A stretch of DNA of 38,950 bases from Chromatiales bacterium (GCA_002729875.1 PBZD01000016.1:1-38950); one strand, 5' to 3'. Shown: positions 7,465 through 16,677, counted from the stretch's first letter. The notes: a model not told the origin generated them from the letters alone. Made by a program: numbers and translations.

Positions 7465-10204
7465 TGACAATGAGTTTGCCGTCGGTGTCGATTAGCTGAA
7501 TCGATTTGAAGCCAAGTTCTACCAGTGTCGATTCGATCTTTGTGCGGTCACCGACTACAACCCACGATAGGTCATTCGGGTGTATATATTTTTCGGCTGC
7601 CGCTGATACGTCTGCTAAATTGAGTTGGTTGACCTCAGCTGCGTACGTCAACCAGTAGTCGTCGGGTAGATTGAAGCTGATGATCTTGTTCAGCGCGTCG
7701 ATAATATCGGCGTTGGTTTCCCAGCGACCGGGAAGTGACAGTGTTTTGCTGCGTTTTACAATGCCGAGTTCCGGTTCAGTCGGAGGTCGGCTGGTAATGA
7801 TGGCATCGAGTTCGGCCGTTATCTCGGCAATTGCTTCCCGGGTCTTATCTGTCTGTACCGGCGCATAGACCAGCAGCGGTCGTTCACCTCGTGCGCCGAC
7901 GATCAAGCTGAATGCACCATACGACCAACCCTTGTCTTCCCGCAGGTTCATGTTGATACGTGCCGAAGATAATCCGCCAAGAATGTCATTCATTGCTTGC
8001 AGCGCAATTTCATCAGGGTTCGCACGCGGTGGTAGAAGCTGTCCGGCAAAGATCACGGACTGATCGGCTCCCGGCCGGTCGATCAGGAAGATGGTTTGTT
8101 GCTGGTTGACCGTTTTGACCTCAAGGTTTTTTTCCGGCACATCGTCGGGTCGCCAGTTGCCAAACAGTTTCTCAATTCGTGCCATCAATGCACCATGATC
8201 AACGTTACCAACGACAATGAGTTGTGCCTTGTTCGGTTTGAACCACGTATCATGAAATGCCTTAAGGTCATCGCGGGTGATCGCCGTGACCGAGTCGGTT
8301 GTACCGCTACCCGTCAACGGCTGGCCATAAGCGTGATCAGCGCCGTACAGCAGACGCGGCATGACTCGCAAGGCCATCGATACCGGTTGCATCTTCTCCT
8401 GCTCAATACTTGCCAGCGTGTTGCGACGCAGGCGTACGAGCTCTGCTTGCGGAAATGCCGGGTGCAGAGTGACATCAGCAAAAATATCGAGTGATGCGGC
8501 CAGGTTTTCGCTCAGTGCTGACATCCTGATTATTGCATTGTCGAGAGTTGCGCTTGCGCGCAGGTTGGCACCCAGTGATGAAAGGGTCTCGCTGATGTCG
8601 AGTGCCGAGCGATTATGCGTGCCTTCATCGAGCATCGCCATCGCCATCGCGGTGGTGCCCGGGCGTGAGAATTGGTCAGCCGCATAACCGGAGTCGAGTA
8701 GCATCGACATTTCGACGAGTGGTATATCGTTGCGTTCTATGACGATGACTTCCATGCCGTTGTCGAGTTCAGTGCGGGTGAATGGCGGGAAGCTGACCTC
8801 CGGTGCCGGCCCGGGTTCCGGTATCTTGCTGCGGTCGGCACCCTCGGGGGCGGGTGCAAGCTCGGGGTAGGGGTGTACCTCGATAATGAATGCATTGCGA
8901 CCGAGCCATTTATCGGCGATCAGGCGCAGGTCTTTGGCGGACGCCGCATCGATGGCCGCCAGGTAGTCTTTGTAAGCGTCGGCGGAATTGCCGTAGACGA
9001 GGTTTTTAGCCAGTATGCCGGCTTTGCCGCTGCTGCCGCCGACCCGTTCGATACCGCGCAGAAAACCGGCCCGCATCTGGGTCTTGGCACGTTTGAGTTC
9101 TTTATGGGTCGGTCCATCATCGATAAAACGGTCAATTTCTTCGTTAATCGTGGCTTCGACAGCAGTGAGTTCAATGCCGGGCTGAGCGGTGGCCACCAGT
9201 CTCGTGATACCGGCGATTTCAAGCGCCAGGGGGGCCAGGATTACATCTGTAACGGTCTGCTCCGTGTAGGCAAGACGCTCATAAAGCCTTGAATTTTTTC
9301 CATTGGCCAGAATCCTCGCTGCCAGCGCCAGTTGCACTGCTTCGGTCGTCCCCCAGCGAGGTCCGGTCCACACCTTGTAGAGTCGCGACTGCGGAACCCG
9401 GTCCTGCATGATGCGGCGGCACTCGATACGGTGTTCGGGAATCCATTCTGTCGCCCTGGTCAGGGGCGGGCCAGGTGGTATATCGCCAAAATACAGTTCA
9501 ACTTTCTGCAGCACGTCGTCGGCACTGACATCACCGGCAATCGACAAAACGGCGTTATTGGGTCCGTAGTAGGTATTGAACCATGCTTTGACGTCATCAA
9601 TTGTCGCGGCATCAAGGTCGTCCATCGAGCCGATGGTTTCCCATGCGTAAGGGTGACCGTCAGGGAACAATTGTTTGAGTAGGTAGGACCAGACCGTTCC
9701 ATAGGGCTGGTTTTCGGACTGGCGTTTCTCATTCTGCACGACACCGCGCTGTTCATCGAGCTTGGCCTGCGTGATCGAATCGGCAAAATGTCCCATGCGA
9801 TCGGATTCAAGCCATAAGACAGTATCCAGGGCATTTTTCGGGATGGTCTCAAAGTAATTGGTGCGGTCGAACCAGGTCGTTGCATTCAGGTTGGTCGCCC
9901 CAAGTTGTTGCAGGAACAGCAGATATTCGTCGTCGTAGTTCTCCGAGCCCTGGAACATCAGGTGTTCGAACAGATGGGCGAAACCGGTGCGGCCCGGGGC
10001 TTCATTCTTCGAGCCGACGTGGTACCAGATATTCACGGCGACCACCGGTGCCTGGTCATCTTCATGGACAATTAATCTCAGCCCATTATCGAGAGTAAAT
10101 TTCTGATACGGGATATTGATGTCACTGGTCAGGCCAGCCGGTGCGATACCTGCACACAGGCAGGTGAGCAAGAGACGGGTCAACCAAGGTGTTCCTGAAC
10201 GCAT
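7457..10204 (-). CDS. M16 family zinc metallopeptidase (pitrilysin-like, two-repeat)
   Basis: 915 residues with an N-terminal signal peptide (residues about 8-26), so periplasmic. The inverted zinc motif HLFEH is at 77-81, and the distal zinc ligand is probably E159 in VVQNEKRQ. The second M16 half begins near residue 470 (FTRTELDNGMEVIVIERND) and has AMAMAMLDEGT where the HxxEH would be, so it is a non-catalytic half, as is normal for two-domain M16 enzymes. It probably degrades peptides in the periplasm. The start is supported by AGGAG at about 10 bases from the ATG. It is divergent from dihydroorotase and is followed by the MFS gene with a short overlap. Confidence 0.95.
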   Translation of the reverse strand: MRSGTPWLTRLLLTCLCAGIAPAGLTSDINIPYQKFTLDNGLRLIVHEDDQAPVVAVNIWYHVGSKNEAPGRTGFAHLFEHLMFQGSENYDDEYLLFLQQLGATNLNATTWFDRTNYFETIPKNALDTVLWLESDRMGHFADSITQAKLDEQRGVVQNEKRQSENQPYGTVWSYLLKQLFPDGHPYAWETIGSMDDLDAATIDDVKAWFNTYYGPNNAVLSIAGDVSADDVLQKVELYFGDIPPGPPLTRATEWIPEHRIECRRIMQDRVPQSRLYKVWTGPRWGTTEAVQLALAARILANGKNSRLYERLAYTEQTVTDVILAPLALEIAGITRLVATAQPGIELTAVEATINEEIDRFIDDGPTHKELKRAKTQMRAGFLRGIERVGGSSGKAGILAKNLVYGNSADAYKDYLAAIDAASAKDLRLIADKWLGRNAFIIEVHPYPELAPAPEGADRSKIPEPGPAPEVSFPPFTRTELDNGMEVIVIERNDIPLVEMSMLLDSGYAADQFSRPGTTAMAMAMLDEGTHNRSALDISETLSSLGANLRASATLDNAIIRMSALSENLAASLDIFADVTLHPAFPQAELVRLRRNTLASIEQEKMQPVSMALRVMPRLLYGADHAYGQPLTGSGTTDSVTAITRDDLKAFHDTWFKPNKAQLIVVGNVDHGALMARIEKLFGNWRPDDVPEKNLEVKTVNQQQTIFLIDRPGADQSVIFAGQLLPPRANPDEIALQAMNDILGGLSSARINMNLREDKGWSYGAFSLIVGARGERPLLVYAPVQTDKTREAIAEITAELDAIITSRPPTEPELGIVKRSKTLSLPGRWETNADIIDALNKIISFNLPDDYWLTYAAEVNQLNLADVSAAAEKYIHPNDLSWVVVGDRTKIESTLVELGFKSIQLIDTDGKLIVSD

Positions 10205-10247
10205 ACGGTCTGATCTCCTGATCCGGTCTTAAAACTGACTGAGAGCT

Positions 10248-10253
10248 AGTATA
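10248..10253 (-). promoter_or_regulatory. Candidate -10 box for the M16 gene
   Basis: On the minus strand TATACT is one mismatch from the consensus and lies about 44 bases before the M16 ATG. It is part of the palindrome AGTATACT (10248-10255), so it reads as a -10 on both strands. The -35 region is poor. Confidence 0.3.
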
Positions 10254-10298
10254 CTGGGCTGGACATGGCGGGAAAGTTTTCCTGCATATTTCCTTCAC

Positions 10299-10304
10299 TA
10301 TAAT
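10299..10304 (+). promoter_or_regulatory. Perfect -10 box 7 bases before the dihydroorotase ATG
   Basis: TATAAT at 10299-10304 is followed by CGTAGTT and then ATG at 10312. The -35 candidate at 16 bases (TTTTCC) is weak. A usual start site 6-8 bases after the -10 would fall on or next to the ATG, implying a leaderless message. Confidence 0.5.
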
Positions 10305-10311
10305 CGTAGTT

Positions 10312-11670
10312 ATGGTCAGTCACTCCTTATTAATTAAAAATGCTCACATCGTCAACGAAGGCCGCATGATCGATGGCGATGTGTTGATCAGGGCCGGTCG
10401 TATTGAGCGGATTGGCACCGGTATTGCAGCCGCCGAGGCGGTTGACATGATCGACGCGGATGGGTTGCACCTGTTACCGGGGCTGATCGATGACCAGGTG
10501 CATTTCCGCGAACCGGGCCTGACGGACAAGGGCGATATCGCAACTGAATCCGCCGCGGCTGTCGCGGGTGGCGTTACCAGTTTTATGGAGATGCCGAACG
10601 TCAAGCCACCGACCACGCACCGGCAGGCGCTGGAGGATAAATACGCGCGCGCGCGCGGCCGTTCGCGGGCTAATTTTGCCTTCTATCTGGGCGCATCAAA
10701 TGACAATATTGATGAAATTCGTCGCCTTGAGCCGTCGCAAGCCTGTGGTATCAAGATGTTCATGGGTGCTTCGACCGGCAATATGCTCGTCGACGACCCG
10801 GAGGTACTCGACAAGGTGTTCGCTGACTCGCCGTTGCTGCTCGTCACGCATTGCGAGGACACCCCGATGATCACGGCGAATGAACAGGCGATGCGTGAAA
10901 AATACGGTGATGACGTACCCATGGCTGAACATCCGGCGATTCGTTCAGCCGAGGCCTGTTATGCCTCATCGTCATTGGCGGTTGAACTGGCGCGCCGGCA
11001 TGATGCGCGTCTGCATGTGTTCCATCTGACGACCGGTCGTGAGCTTGAGCTTTTTACGCCGGGTCCGATCAGCGGCAAGTCGATCACCGCCGAGGTCTGT
11101 GTGCACCATCTGTTCTTCGATGAGTCGCGTTATGCGGATCTGGGAACGCAGATCAAGTGTAACCCGGCAATCAAGACTGCGGCCGACCGGGAGGCGCTGC
11201 TCGACGGCCTGGTGACCGGACGCCTCGATGTGGTGGCGACCGACCATGCCCCGCATCTTGCCGCAGAGAAGGCCGGGACTTATTTTAATGCCCCGGCCGG
11301 GTTGCCGCTTGTGCAGCATGCGCTGTTGAGTCTGCTGGAGCATGTGCACGACGGACGTTTGTCACTTGAACTCGTTGTAACCCGCTCGAGCCATGCCGTT
11401 GCCGATTTGTTTGGTATCACCGAGCGCGGCTATATCCGTGAAGGCTACCGGGCGGACCTGGTACTCGTCGATCTCAAGGGTAAAACCACCGTGTCACCGG
11501 ATAACATCCTGTATAAGTGTGGCTGGTCGCCCTTTGAGGGCTATCGGTTCCGTTCGTCAATTGCCGCGACACTCGTTAACGGCGTGATAGCTTACCGGGA
11601 CGGTATTGTGACGGATGAGATCGCCGGTCAGCGGCTTGACTGTAATTCTGCCCGTGATCTGCGCCCTTAG
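10312..11670 (+). CDS. pyrC: Dihydroorotase, DDQVHFREPG type
   Basis: 452-residue amidohydrolase that interconverts carbamoyl-aspartate and dihydroorotate in pyrimidine synthesis. The metal site begins LIDDQVHFREPG: the usual first His of HxH is Gln62, and His64 is kept. Lys148 in GIKMFMGAST is the expected carboxylated lysine, His180 lies in VTHCED, a further His pair sits in LHVFHLTT, and the catalytic Asp is in VVATDHAPH. The C-terminus (ENILYKCGWSPFEG) closely follows the dihydroorotases I know from Bacteroidetes and xanthomonad-like bacteria, so the Gln is a feature of this subfamily and not a defect. No Shine-Dalgarno sequence is visible. An intrinsic terminator follows 31 bp after the stop. 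The enzyme could also act on a related cyclic amide, but dihydroorotase fits best. Confidence 0.92.
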   Translation: MVSHSLLIKNAHIVNEGRMIDGDVLIRAGRIERIGTGIAAAEAVDMIDADGLHLLPGLIDDQVHFREPGLTDKGDIATESAAAVAGGVTSFMEMPNVKPPTTHRQALEDKYARARGRSRANFAFYLGASNDNIDEIRRLEPSQACGIKMFMGASTGNMLVDDPEVLDKVFADSPLLLVTHCEDTPMITANEQAMREKYGDDVPMAEHPAIRSAEACYASSSLAVELARRHDARLHVFHLTTGRELELFTPGPISGKSITAEVCVHHLFFDESRYADLGTQIKCNPAIKTAADREALLDGLVTGRLDVVATDHAPHLAAEKAGTYFNAPAGLPLVQHALLSLLEHVHDGRLSLELVVTRSSHAVADLFGITERGYIREGYRADLVLVDLKGKTTVSPDNILYKCGWSPFEGYRFRSSIAATLVNGVIAYRDGIVTDEIAGQRLDCNSARDLRP

Positions 11671-11687
11671 GGGAAGGATGGTAAGAA

Positions 11688-11718
11688 TTGCACACGGCCG
11701 TCGCCAGACAGGTATAAT
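11688..11718 (+). promoter_or_regulatory. Candidate promoter nested in the dihydroorotase terminator
   Basis: TTGCAC (11688-11693) and a perfect TATAAT (11713-11718) are 19 bases apart, longer than ideal. The TATAAT occupies the loop of the terminator hairpin. Predicted transcription would start just after the stem and feed the oxoacid oxidoreductase operon beginning at 11814. Confidence 0.42.
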
Positions 11719-11732
11719 CTGGCGTCTTTTTT
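11702..11732 (+). terminator. Intrinsic terminator after dihydroorotase
   Basis: CGCCAGA (11702-11708) pairs perfectly with TCTGGCG (11718-11724) around a 9-base loop, followed by TC and a run of six T (11727-11732). This is a textbook Rho-independent terminator 31 bp after the dihydroorotase stop. Confidence 0.88.
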
Positions 11733-11813
11733 GTAATCCGTATCCAACCTGCAAACAAACCGTAACGTTCCGTATCACCGCCAACTCGATACCAGCACCC
11801 ACAGCATAAACCC

Positions 11814-13631
11814 ATGCAACCCACGGATATTACCAATCCGGATTACTTCCATAAGGTCGTAGATTGCCAGCGAGGCTGTCCGGCTCATACGGATGTGCCG
11901 GGCTACATTCGCCTGATCGCCCAGGGGCGATTCTCGGACGCCTACCTGTTAAATAGACGTACCAACGTGTTCCCGGGAGTTCTGGGCAGGGTCTGTGACC
12001 GGCCTTGCGAACCGGCCTGCCGGCGTGGTCGCGTTGATGAAGAGCCGGTGGCTATTTGTCGCCTGAAGCGGGTCGCCGCAGATCTGCGTGACAATATTCG
12101 TGACCGTTTGCCGACTGCCCCGGTCGAAAAGAGCGGCAAGCGTATCGCGCTGGTGGGTGCCGGCTGTGCATCGCTCGCGGTTGCCAATGACCTGATGCCG
12201 CTTGGTCATGAGATCGTGATCTACGAGGCTCAGGATGTACCGGGTGGTTTGATGAGGAGCAATATTCCTTCCTTCCGACTGCCGGAGGATGTGCTCGATG
12301 AGGAAATCGCCCAGATCGTGGATATGGGGGTTGATCTGCGCCTGGGGACGGAGGTGGAGAGTCTCAAAGCGCTGCTGGGCGAAGGCTATGACGCCATCTT
12401 TATCGGTAGTGGTGCGCCAAAGGGAAAAAATCTGGATCTTCCCGGCCGCTATGAGTCCGATCGGATCCATATTGGTATCGAGTGGCTGGAGTCGATTGCC
12501 TTTGAGCACATCGACAGCGTGGGTCAGAATGTGCTGATTATCGGCGTCGGCAATACGGCGATGGATTGCTGTCGCAGTTCGTTGCGGCTCGGTGCGAAGA
12601 ACGTCAAGGTTATGGCGCGCAAGCCGCGAGCATTTTTTAAGGCTTCCGAATGGGAGCTCAAGGATGCCGAGGAAGAAAACGTTGAGATCGTCGTTAATCA
12701 TTCGCCCAAAGAGTTTGTCGTCGAGGCAGGTAAGCTTGTCGGCATGAAGTTCGAACTCATGGAATATGACCTCGATGAGCAGGGTAAAATCGTGGCGCAA
12801 CGGATTACCGGTGAAACGTTTGTACCGTGTGATGATGTGGTGCTGGCTATTGGCCAGGACAACGCATTTCCGTGGATCGAGCGCGATCTTGGTATTGATT
12901 TTGACCAGTGGGACGTACCGGTTGTTGACCCGGTAACCTATCAGTCAGGCTGCAAGAACGTATTCTTCGGCGGTGATGCCGCATTTGGTCCGAAGAATAT
13001 TATCTGGGCCGTCGAACATGGTCATCAGGCTGCGATCTCCATTCATAAATATTGTCGGGGTGAGGATGTTGCCGACCGCCTCAAGGACGGCATGCACCTG
13101 TCGAGCACCAAGATGGGTCTTCACGAATGGTCATACAGCAACAGCTATGACGATGCCGAACGGACACTTGTGCCGCACCTGAGTTTGCTGGAACGCTTTA
13201 AGGATCTGGATTTTGAGGTGGAACTGGGCTTTGATGCGGAACGCGCCGTGAGAGAAGTCGAACGATGTCTGAACTGTGATCAGCAAACGGTTTTCACTGC
13301 AGGCCTGTGTATTGAATGTGATGCCTGTATCGATGTGTGTCCGGTTAAGTGTTTGACGATGACCCGCAATGGCGACGAGACTGATCTGCGGGAACGGTTG
13401 AGCACCCCGGCCAGAAATCTGCAACAGGATTTGTACGTGTCCGCTGCTTTGCCGCAAACATCAAGAGTCATGGTCAAGGATGAAGACTTGTGTGTACATT
13501 GTGGCCTGTGTGCAGAGCGCTGCCCGACTGCAGCCTGGGATATGCAAAAATTTACCCTGGCCGTGCCGTATGCGATAGATGAAAATGTTGCGCCTGAACC
13601 GGAACAGATTGCAAGGAAATGGGGTATCTGA
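11814..13631 (+). CDS. GltD-like FAD/NAD(P) oxidoreductase fused to a 4Fe-4S ferredoxin domain
   Basis: 605 residues. The N-terminal iron-sulfur region has C18, C22, C61, C65 and C69 (CQRGCPAHTDVP; RVCDRPCEPACRRG), as in the glutamate synthase small subunit. An FAD-binding GAGCASLA site lies near 115-122, a second dinucleotide site GVGNTAMDCC near 245, and a closing FAD motif GGDAAFGP near 388. From about residue 485 come CLNCDQQ, CIECDACIDVCPVKC and, near 560, CVHCGLCAERCP, which suit two [4Fe-4S] clusters. No GltB is present; two oxoacid:ferredoxin oxidoreductase subunits follow instead. I infer it passes electrons between the oxoacid enzyme and NAD(P)H. Spacing to the next gene is 99 bp. 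The domain call is firm; the electron route is inference. Confidence 0.9.
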   Translation: MQPTDITNPDYFHKVVDCQRGCPAHTDVPGYIRLIAQGRFSDAYLLNRRTNVFPGVLGRVCDRPCEPACRRGRVDEEPVAICRLKRVAADLRDNIRDRLPTAPVEKSGKRIALVGAGCASLAVANDLMPLGHEIVIYEAQDVPGGLMRSNIPSFRLPEDVLDEEIAQIVDMGVDLRLGTEVESLKALLGEGYDAIFIGSGAPKGKNLDLPGRYESDRIHIGIEWLESIAFEHIDSVGQNVLIIGVGNTAMDCCRSSLRLGAKNVKVMARKPRAFFKASEWELKDAEEENVEIVVNHSPKEFVVEAGKLVGMKFELMEYDLDEQGKIVAQRITGETFVPCDDVVLAIGQDNAFPWIERDLGIDFDQWDVPVVDPVTYQSGCKNVFFGGDAAFGPKNIIWAVEHGHQAAISIHKYCRGEDVADRLKDGMHLSSTKMGLHEWSYSNSYDDAERTLVPHLSLLERFKDLDFEVELGFDAERAVREVERCLNCDQQTVFTAGLCIECDACIDVCPVKCLTMTRNGDETDLRERLSTPARNLQQDLYVSAALPQTSRVMVKDEDLCVHCGLCAERCPTAAWDMQKFTLAVPYAIDENVAPEPEQIARKWGI

Positions 13632-13730
13632 ATTCGGGCTAAGCGATCCCGTTAGTGACTTGCCTTCAGGTTTGCGTCGGCTATTTGCTCAGATCCCGCC
13701 AATTGCCCGGTAAACCTGGATAGATAAATT

Positions 13731-15554
13731 ATGAGCCCTGGTATGAGTGCAGGACCGAGCAACAACGATTTTACAGTTCGCATTGCGAATGTGAACGGCA
13801 CCGGGTCGGCCAGCGCCAATGCGCTGCTGATGAAGTCGTTCTTTCGTATGGGTATTCCGGTCGTTGGCAAGAATTATTTTCCGTCAAATATTCAGGGCCT
13901 GCCGACCTGGTATGAGATTCGTGTCAGTGGTAAGGGCTATATGGCCCGTGCCGGGCGTATCGATATCATGCTGGCGATGAATGCCCAGACTTACCGGAAG
14001 GATCTCGCTGATTTGGCCCCCGGTGGTTATCTGATTTACGATTCGACATGGCCACGTCACAAACTGCTGAATCGTGATGATGTGACGATCATCGGTATCC
14101 CGTTGGCAAGAATGTGTAATGATCAGTTTGCAACGGCTCGTTCGCGTGTGCTGATGAAAAATGTCGCCTATGTAGGTGCTGTGGCTGCGCTGCTTGATAT
14201 TGACCTGGATGTCATCAAGGCCTCACTGGAAAAGATATTTGCCAAAAAGCCCAGTTTGCTCACGGCCAACCATGTTGCATTCAGGCTCGGCTACGATTAT
14301 GCCAAACAGCATTTCGATAATCTGCTGTCATTTAAAGCAGAGCCAATGAATGCAACCAGTCAGCATATTATGATCGATGGTAATACGGCGACTGGACTTG
14401 GGGCGGTCTATGCCGGGGCGACGGTTGGTGCGTGGTACCCACTCACGCCGTCGACGACGGTTATGGATACATTTACAAGTTTTTGCGAACGCTACCGTAT
14501 TGAAGAGGAAACCGGTAAGGCCAAATATTGCATTATTCAGGCTGAGGACGAGTTGTCCGCGATGGGCATGGTGCTTGGCGCCGGCTGGAATGGTGCCCGC
14601 GCCTTCACGCCGACCAGTGGTCCTGGTATTTCACTAATGAGTGAATTACTTGGCTACGGGTATTTTACCGAGATACCTGCGGTGATCATCAACGTGCAGC
14701 GTTGCGGGCCTTCGACCGGTATGCCGACGCGTACCCAGCAGGCGGATATCATGGCCTGTGCCTATGCATCGCACGGAGATACACGCCATGTACTGCTATT
14801 TCCGTCCAGCCCGGAAGAGTGTTTCTATCATTCCGTGGCAGCCTTCGATCTTGCCGAGCAGTTGCAGACCCCGGTCATTATATTGACTGATCTTGATATC
14901 GGTATGAATGACTGGATGATTCCGGCTTTGAAATGGGACGACAACTACAGACCTGATCGAGGCAAGTCACTTGATGCCGCGGCGCTTGAGAAGATGGAAT
15001 CATTTCATCGATATCTGGATGTTGATGATGACGCCATTCCGTACCGAACTTTCCCGGGAGAACATCCAAATGGCGCGTACTTCACGCGTGGTTCCGGCCA
15101 CAATATGTATGGCGCATACACCGAGGATTCAAACGAGTACCTGGAGGTTGTTGACCGTTTGCGGCGCAAGTGGGAAACCGCCAAGCAATATGTTCCCGAG
15201 CCGGCTGTTGATTACTCGGATAAATACAAGGTTGGCATTATCTCGATCGGTAGTTGCGATTGCGCCGTTATCGAGGCGCGTGATGAACTACTTGCTTCAG
15301 GTAAGGGCACAAATTATCTGCGGGTCAAGGCATTCCCGTTTACCGACCGGGTGCAGGAGTTTATCGATAGCCACGACAGACTTTACGTTGTCGAGCAGAA
15401 TCGTGATGCTCAATTGCGTAGCCTGTTGATGATTGAGACTGACGTTGTTGCAGAGAAACTCGTGCCATTGCTGTTTTACGATGGATTACCAATCAATGCA
15501 CGGGGCATCATCGAAGCCATTAATCAGGATTTGGCCGAGGGAGTAGCGGCATGA
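13731..15554 (+). CDS. 2-oxoacid:ferredoxin oxidoreductase, fused gamma-alpha subunit
   Basis: 607 residues. Residues about 10-190 form the gamma domain (GTGSASANALLMKSFFRMG, then NAQTYRKDLADL and PGGYLIYDST). From about residue 214 comes the alpha domain, with YPLTPST near 236, QAEDELSAMGMVLGA near 270 and GPSTGMPTRTQQADI near 325. The C-terminus (VGIISIGSC, then AFPFTDRVQEFI and VVEQNRDAQL) is the domain II/III region seen in KorA/VorA-type proteins. The enzyme oxidatively decarboxylates a 2-oxoacid with CoA, giving acyl-CoA, CO2 and reduced ferredoxin, or runs in reverse. Substrate (2-oxoglutarate, pyruvate or a branched oxoacid) cannot be decided by eye; the two-subunit KorAB-like layout slightly favours 2-oxoglutarate. 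The stop overlaps the beta subunit ATG. Confidence 0.92.
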   Translation: MSPGMSAGPSNNDFTVRIANVNGTGSASANALLMKSFFRMGIPVVGKNYFPSNIQGLPTWYEIRVSGKGYMARAGRIDIMLAMNAQTYRKDLADLAPGGYLIYDSTWPRHKLLNRDDVTIIGIPLARMCNDQFATARSRVLMKNVAYVGAVAALLDIDLDVIKASLEKIFAKKPSLLTANHVAFRLGYDYAKQHFDNLLSFKAEPMNATSQHIMIDGNTATGLGAVYAGATVGAWYPLTPSTTVMDTFTSFCERYRIEEETGKAKYCIIQAEDELSAMGMVLGAGWNGARAFTPTSGPGISLMSELLGYGYFTEIPAVIINVQRCGPSTGMPTRTQQADIMACAYASHGDTRHVLLFPSSPEECFYHSVAAFDLAEQLQTPVIILTDLDIGMNDWMIPALKWDDNYRPDRGKSLDAAALEKMESFHRYLDVDDDAIPYRTFPGEHPNGAYFTRGSGHNMYGAYTEDSNEYLEVVDRLRRKWETAKQYVPEPAVDYSDKYKVGIISIGSCDCAVIEARDELLASGKGTNYLRVKAFPFTDRVQEFIDSHDRLYVVEQNRDAQLRSLLMIETDVVAEKLVPLLFYDGLPINARGIIEAINQDLAEGVAA

Positions 15555-16606
15555 GTTTTATTGCCAAACCGAAGGTCATTCATCCACAGAGCCCAAGAAA
15601 TAAACTTGGCCTGACCGTACGTGATTATGAAGGCGGCATGTCTACATTGTGTGCCGGTTGCGGTCATGACTCGGTCACGGGCGCGATTGTGCAGGTTGCC
15701 TTCGAACTGAGTATTCCACCCCACCGGATGGCGAAGCTTAGCGGTATTGGCTGTTCATCAAAGACACCGGCTTATTTCGCCAAGCAGTCGCACGGCTTTA
15801 ACACGGTGCATGGCCGCATGCCCTCGGTTGCCAGTGGGGCAAACGCTGCAAATAGTGATTTATGGTATATCGGTGTGTCCGGCGATGGCGACAGCTTGTC
15901 AATCGGTCTCGGTCAGTTCTGTCACGCTATTCGTCGTAACGTGAATATGCTGTACATCATTGAGAACAATGGCGTTTATGGCCTGACCAAGGGTCAGTTT
16001 TCAGCCTCTGCAGATCTTGGCAGCAAGGCAAAGAAGGGCGCGGAGAACCAGCAGCCACCTATCGATCCATGTCGTATGGCAATTTCAATGGGTGCCGGAT
16101 TTGTGGCCAGAAGTTTCTCGGGCGATAAGGAACAGCTATTACCGCTGATCAAGGCGGGACTGAGTCACAAGGGTTTCGCCGTCATTGATGTGATCTCGCC
16201 ATGCGTAACATTCAATGACCACGAAGGTTCGACGAAAAGCTACGAATATACGCGACAGCATTTCCATCCGGCGATCCAGGCCAATTACGTGCCGCCGTCT
16301 GAAGAACTCAAGGTGCAGTACAAAGCCGGTGAGGCAATGCCAGTTATATTACACGATGGTAGCCAGATCATATTACGCAAGGTTGCCGGTAAATATGACC
16401 CGACCGATCGAGCCTCGATCTACAGTTACCTCGAGCAGTATCAGCAGGCTGGTGAGGTTATCACCGGTTTGCTGTATTACGATGATAATCTCAAGGAAAT
16501 GCACGACCTTAGCAATATCGTCGATCAACCGCTGTCTATGATTGATCATGCCGAGTTGTGTCCGGGTGATGACGCTTTGCAGGTTTTGCAGAACGTCTGG
16601 CGCTAG
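15551..16606 (+). CDS. 2-oxoacid:ferredoxin oxidoreductase, beta subunit
   Basis: 351 residues, with the start overlapping the alpha stop by 4 bases (ATGA). It carries the thiamine diphosphate site GDGDSLSIG near 110 with ENNGVYGLTKGQ near 137. The [4Fe-4S] cysteines are in LCAGCGHDS (about 34-37), SGIGCSSKTP (about 66) and SPCVTFND (about 217). It forms the catalytic core with the preceding gene. The KorB-like sequence around GVYGLTKGQFSAS is common to 2-oxoacid enzymes with a two-subunit layout. It is the last clear gene of the operon; the next start is 71 bp away and the next gene is unrelated. Confidence 0.93.
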   Translation: MSFIAKPKVIHPQSPRNKLGLTVRDYEGGMSTLCAGCGHDSVTGAIVQVAFELSIPPHRMAKLSGIGCSSKTPAYFAKQSHGFNTVHGRMPSVASGANAANSDLWYIGVSGDGDSLSIGLGQFCHAIRRNVNMLYIIENNGVYGLTKGQFSASADLGSKAKKGAENQQPPIDPCRMAISMGAGFVARSFSGDKEQLLPLIKAGLSHKGFAVIDVISPCVTFNDHEGSTKSYEYTRQHFHPAIQANYVPPSEELKVQYKAGEAMPVILHDGSQIILRKVAGKYDPTDRASIYSYLEQYQQAGEVITGLLYYDDNLKEMHDLSNIVDQPLSMIDHAELCPGDDALQVLQNVWR

Positions 16607-16677
16607 CACGCACGCACAGTCGAGCGGATTGTCATGCAAGCAGTGTGTACAGAAAAATTGGTTGCTATTGACGCGTT

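Noticed and set aside
8600-8760. Missing HxxEH in the second half of the M16 protein as a defect
   Set aside because: Two-repeat M16 enzymes normally have an inactive second half.
10440-10510. Gln in place of the first HxH histidine as a sign of a dead dihydroorotase
   Set aside because: DDQVHFREPG is the normal form in a known dihydroorotase subfamily, and the other active-site residues are present.
11949-12800. 283-codon minus-strand ORF
   Set aside because: Antisense to the well-supported GltD-like gene, with no recognisable domain; a codon-bias shadow.
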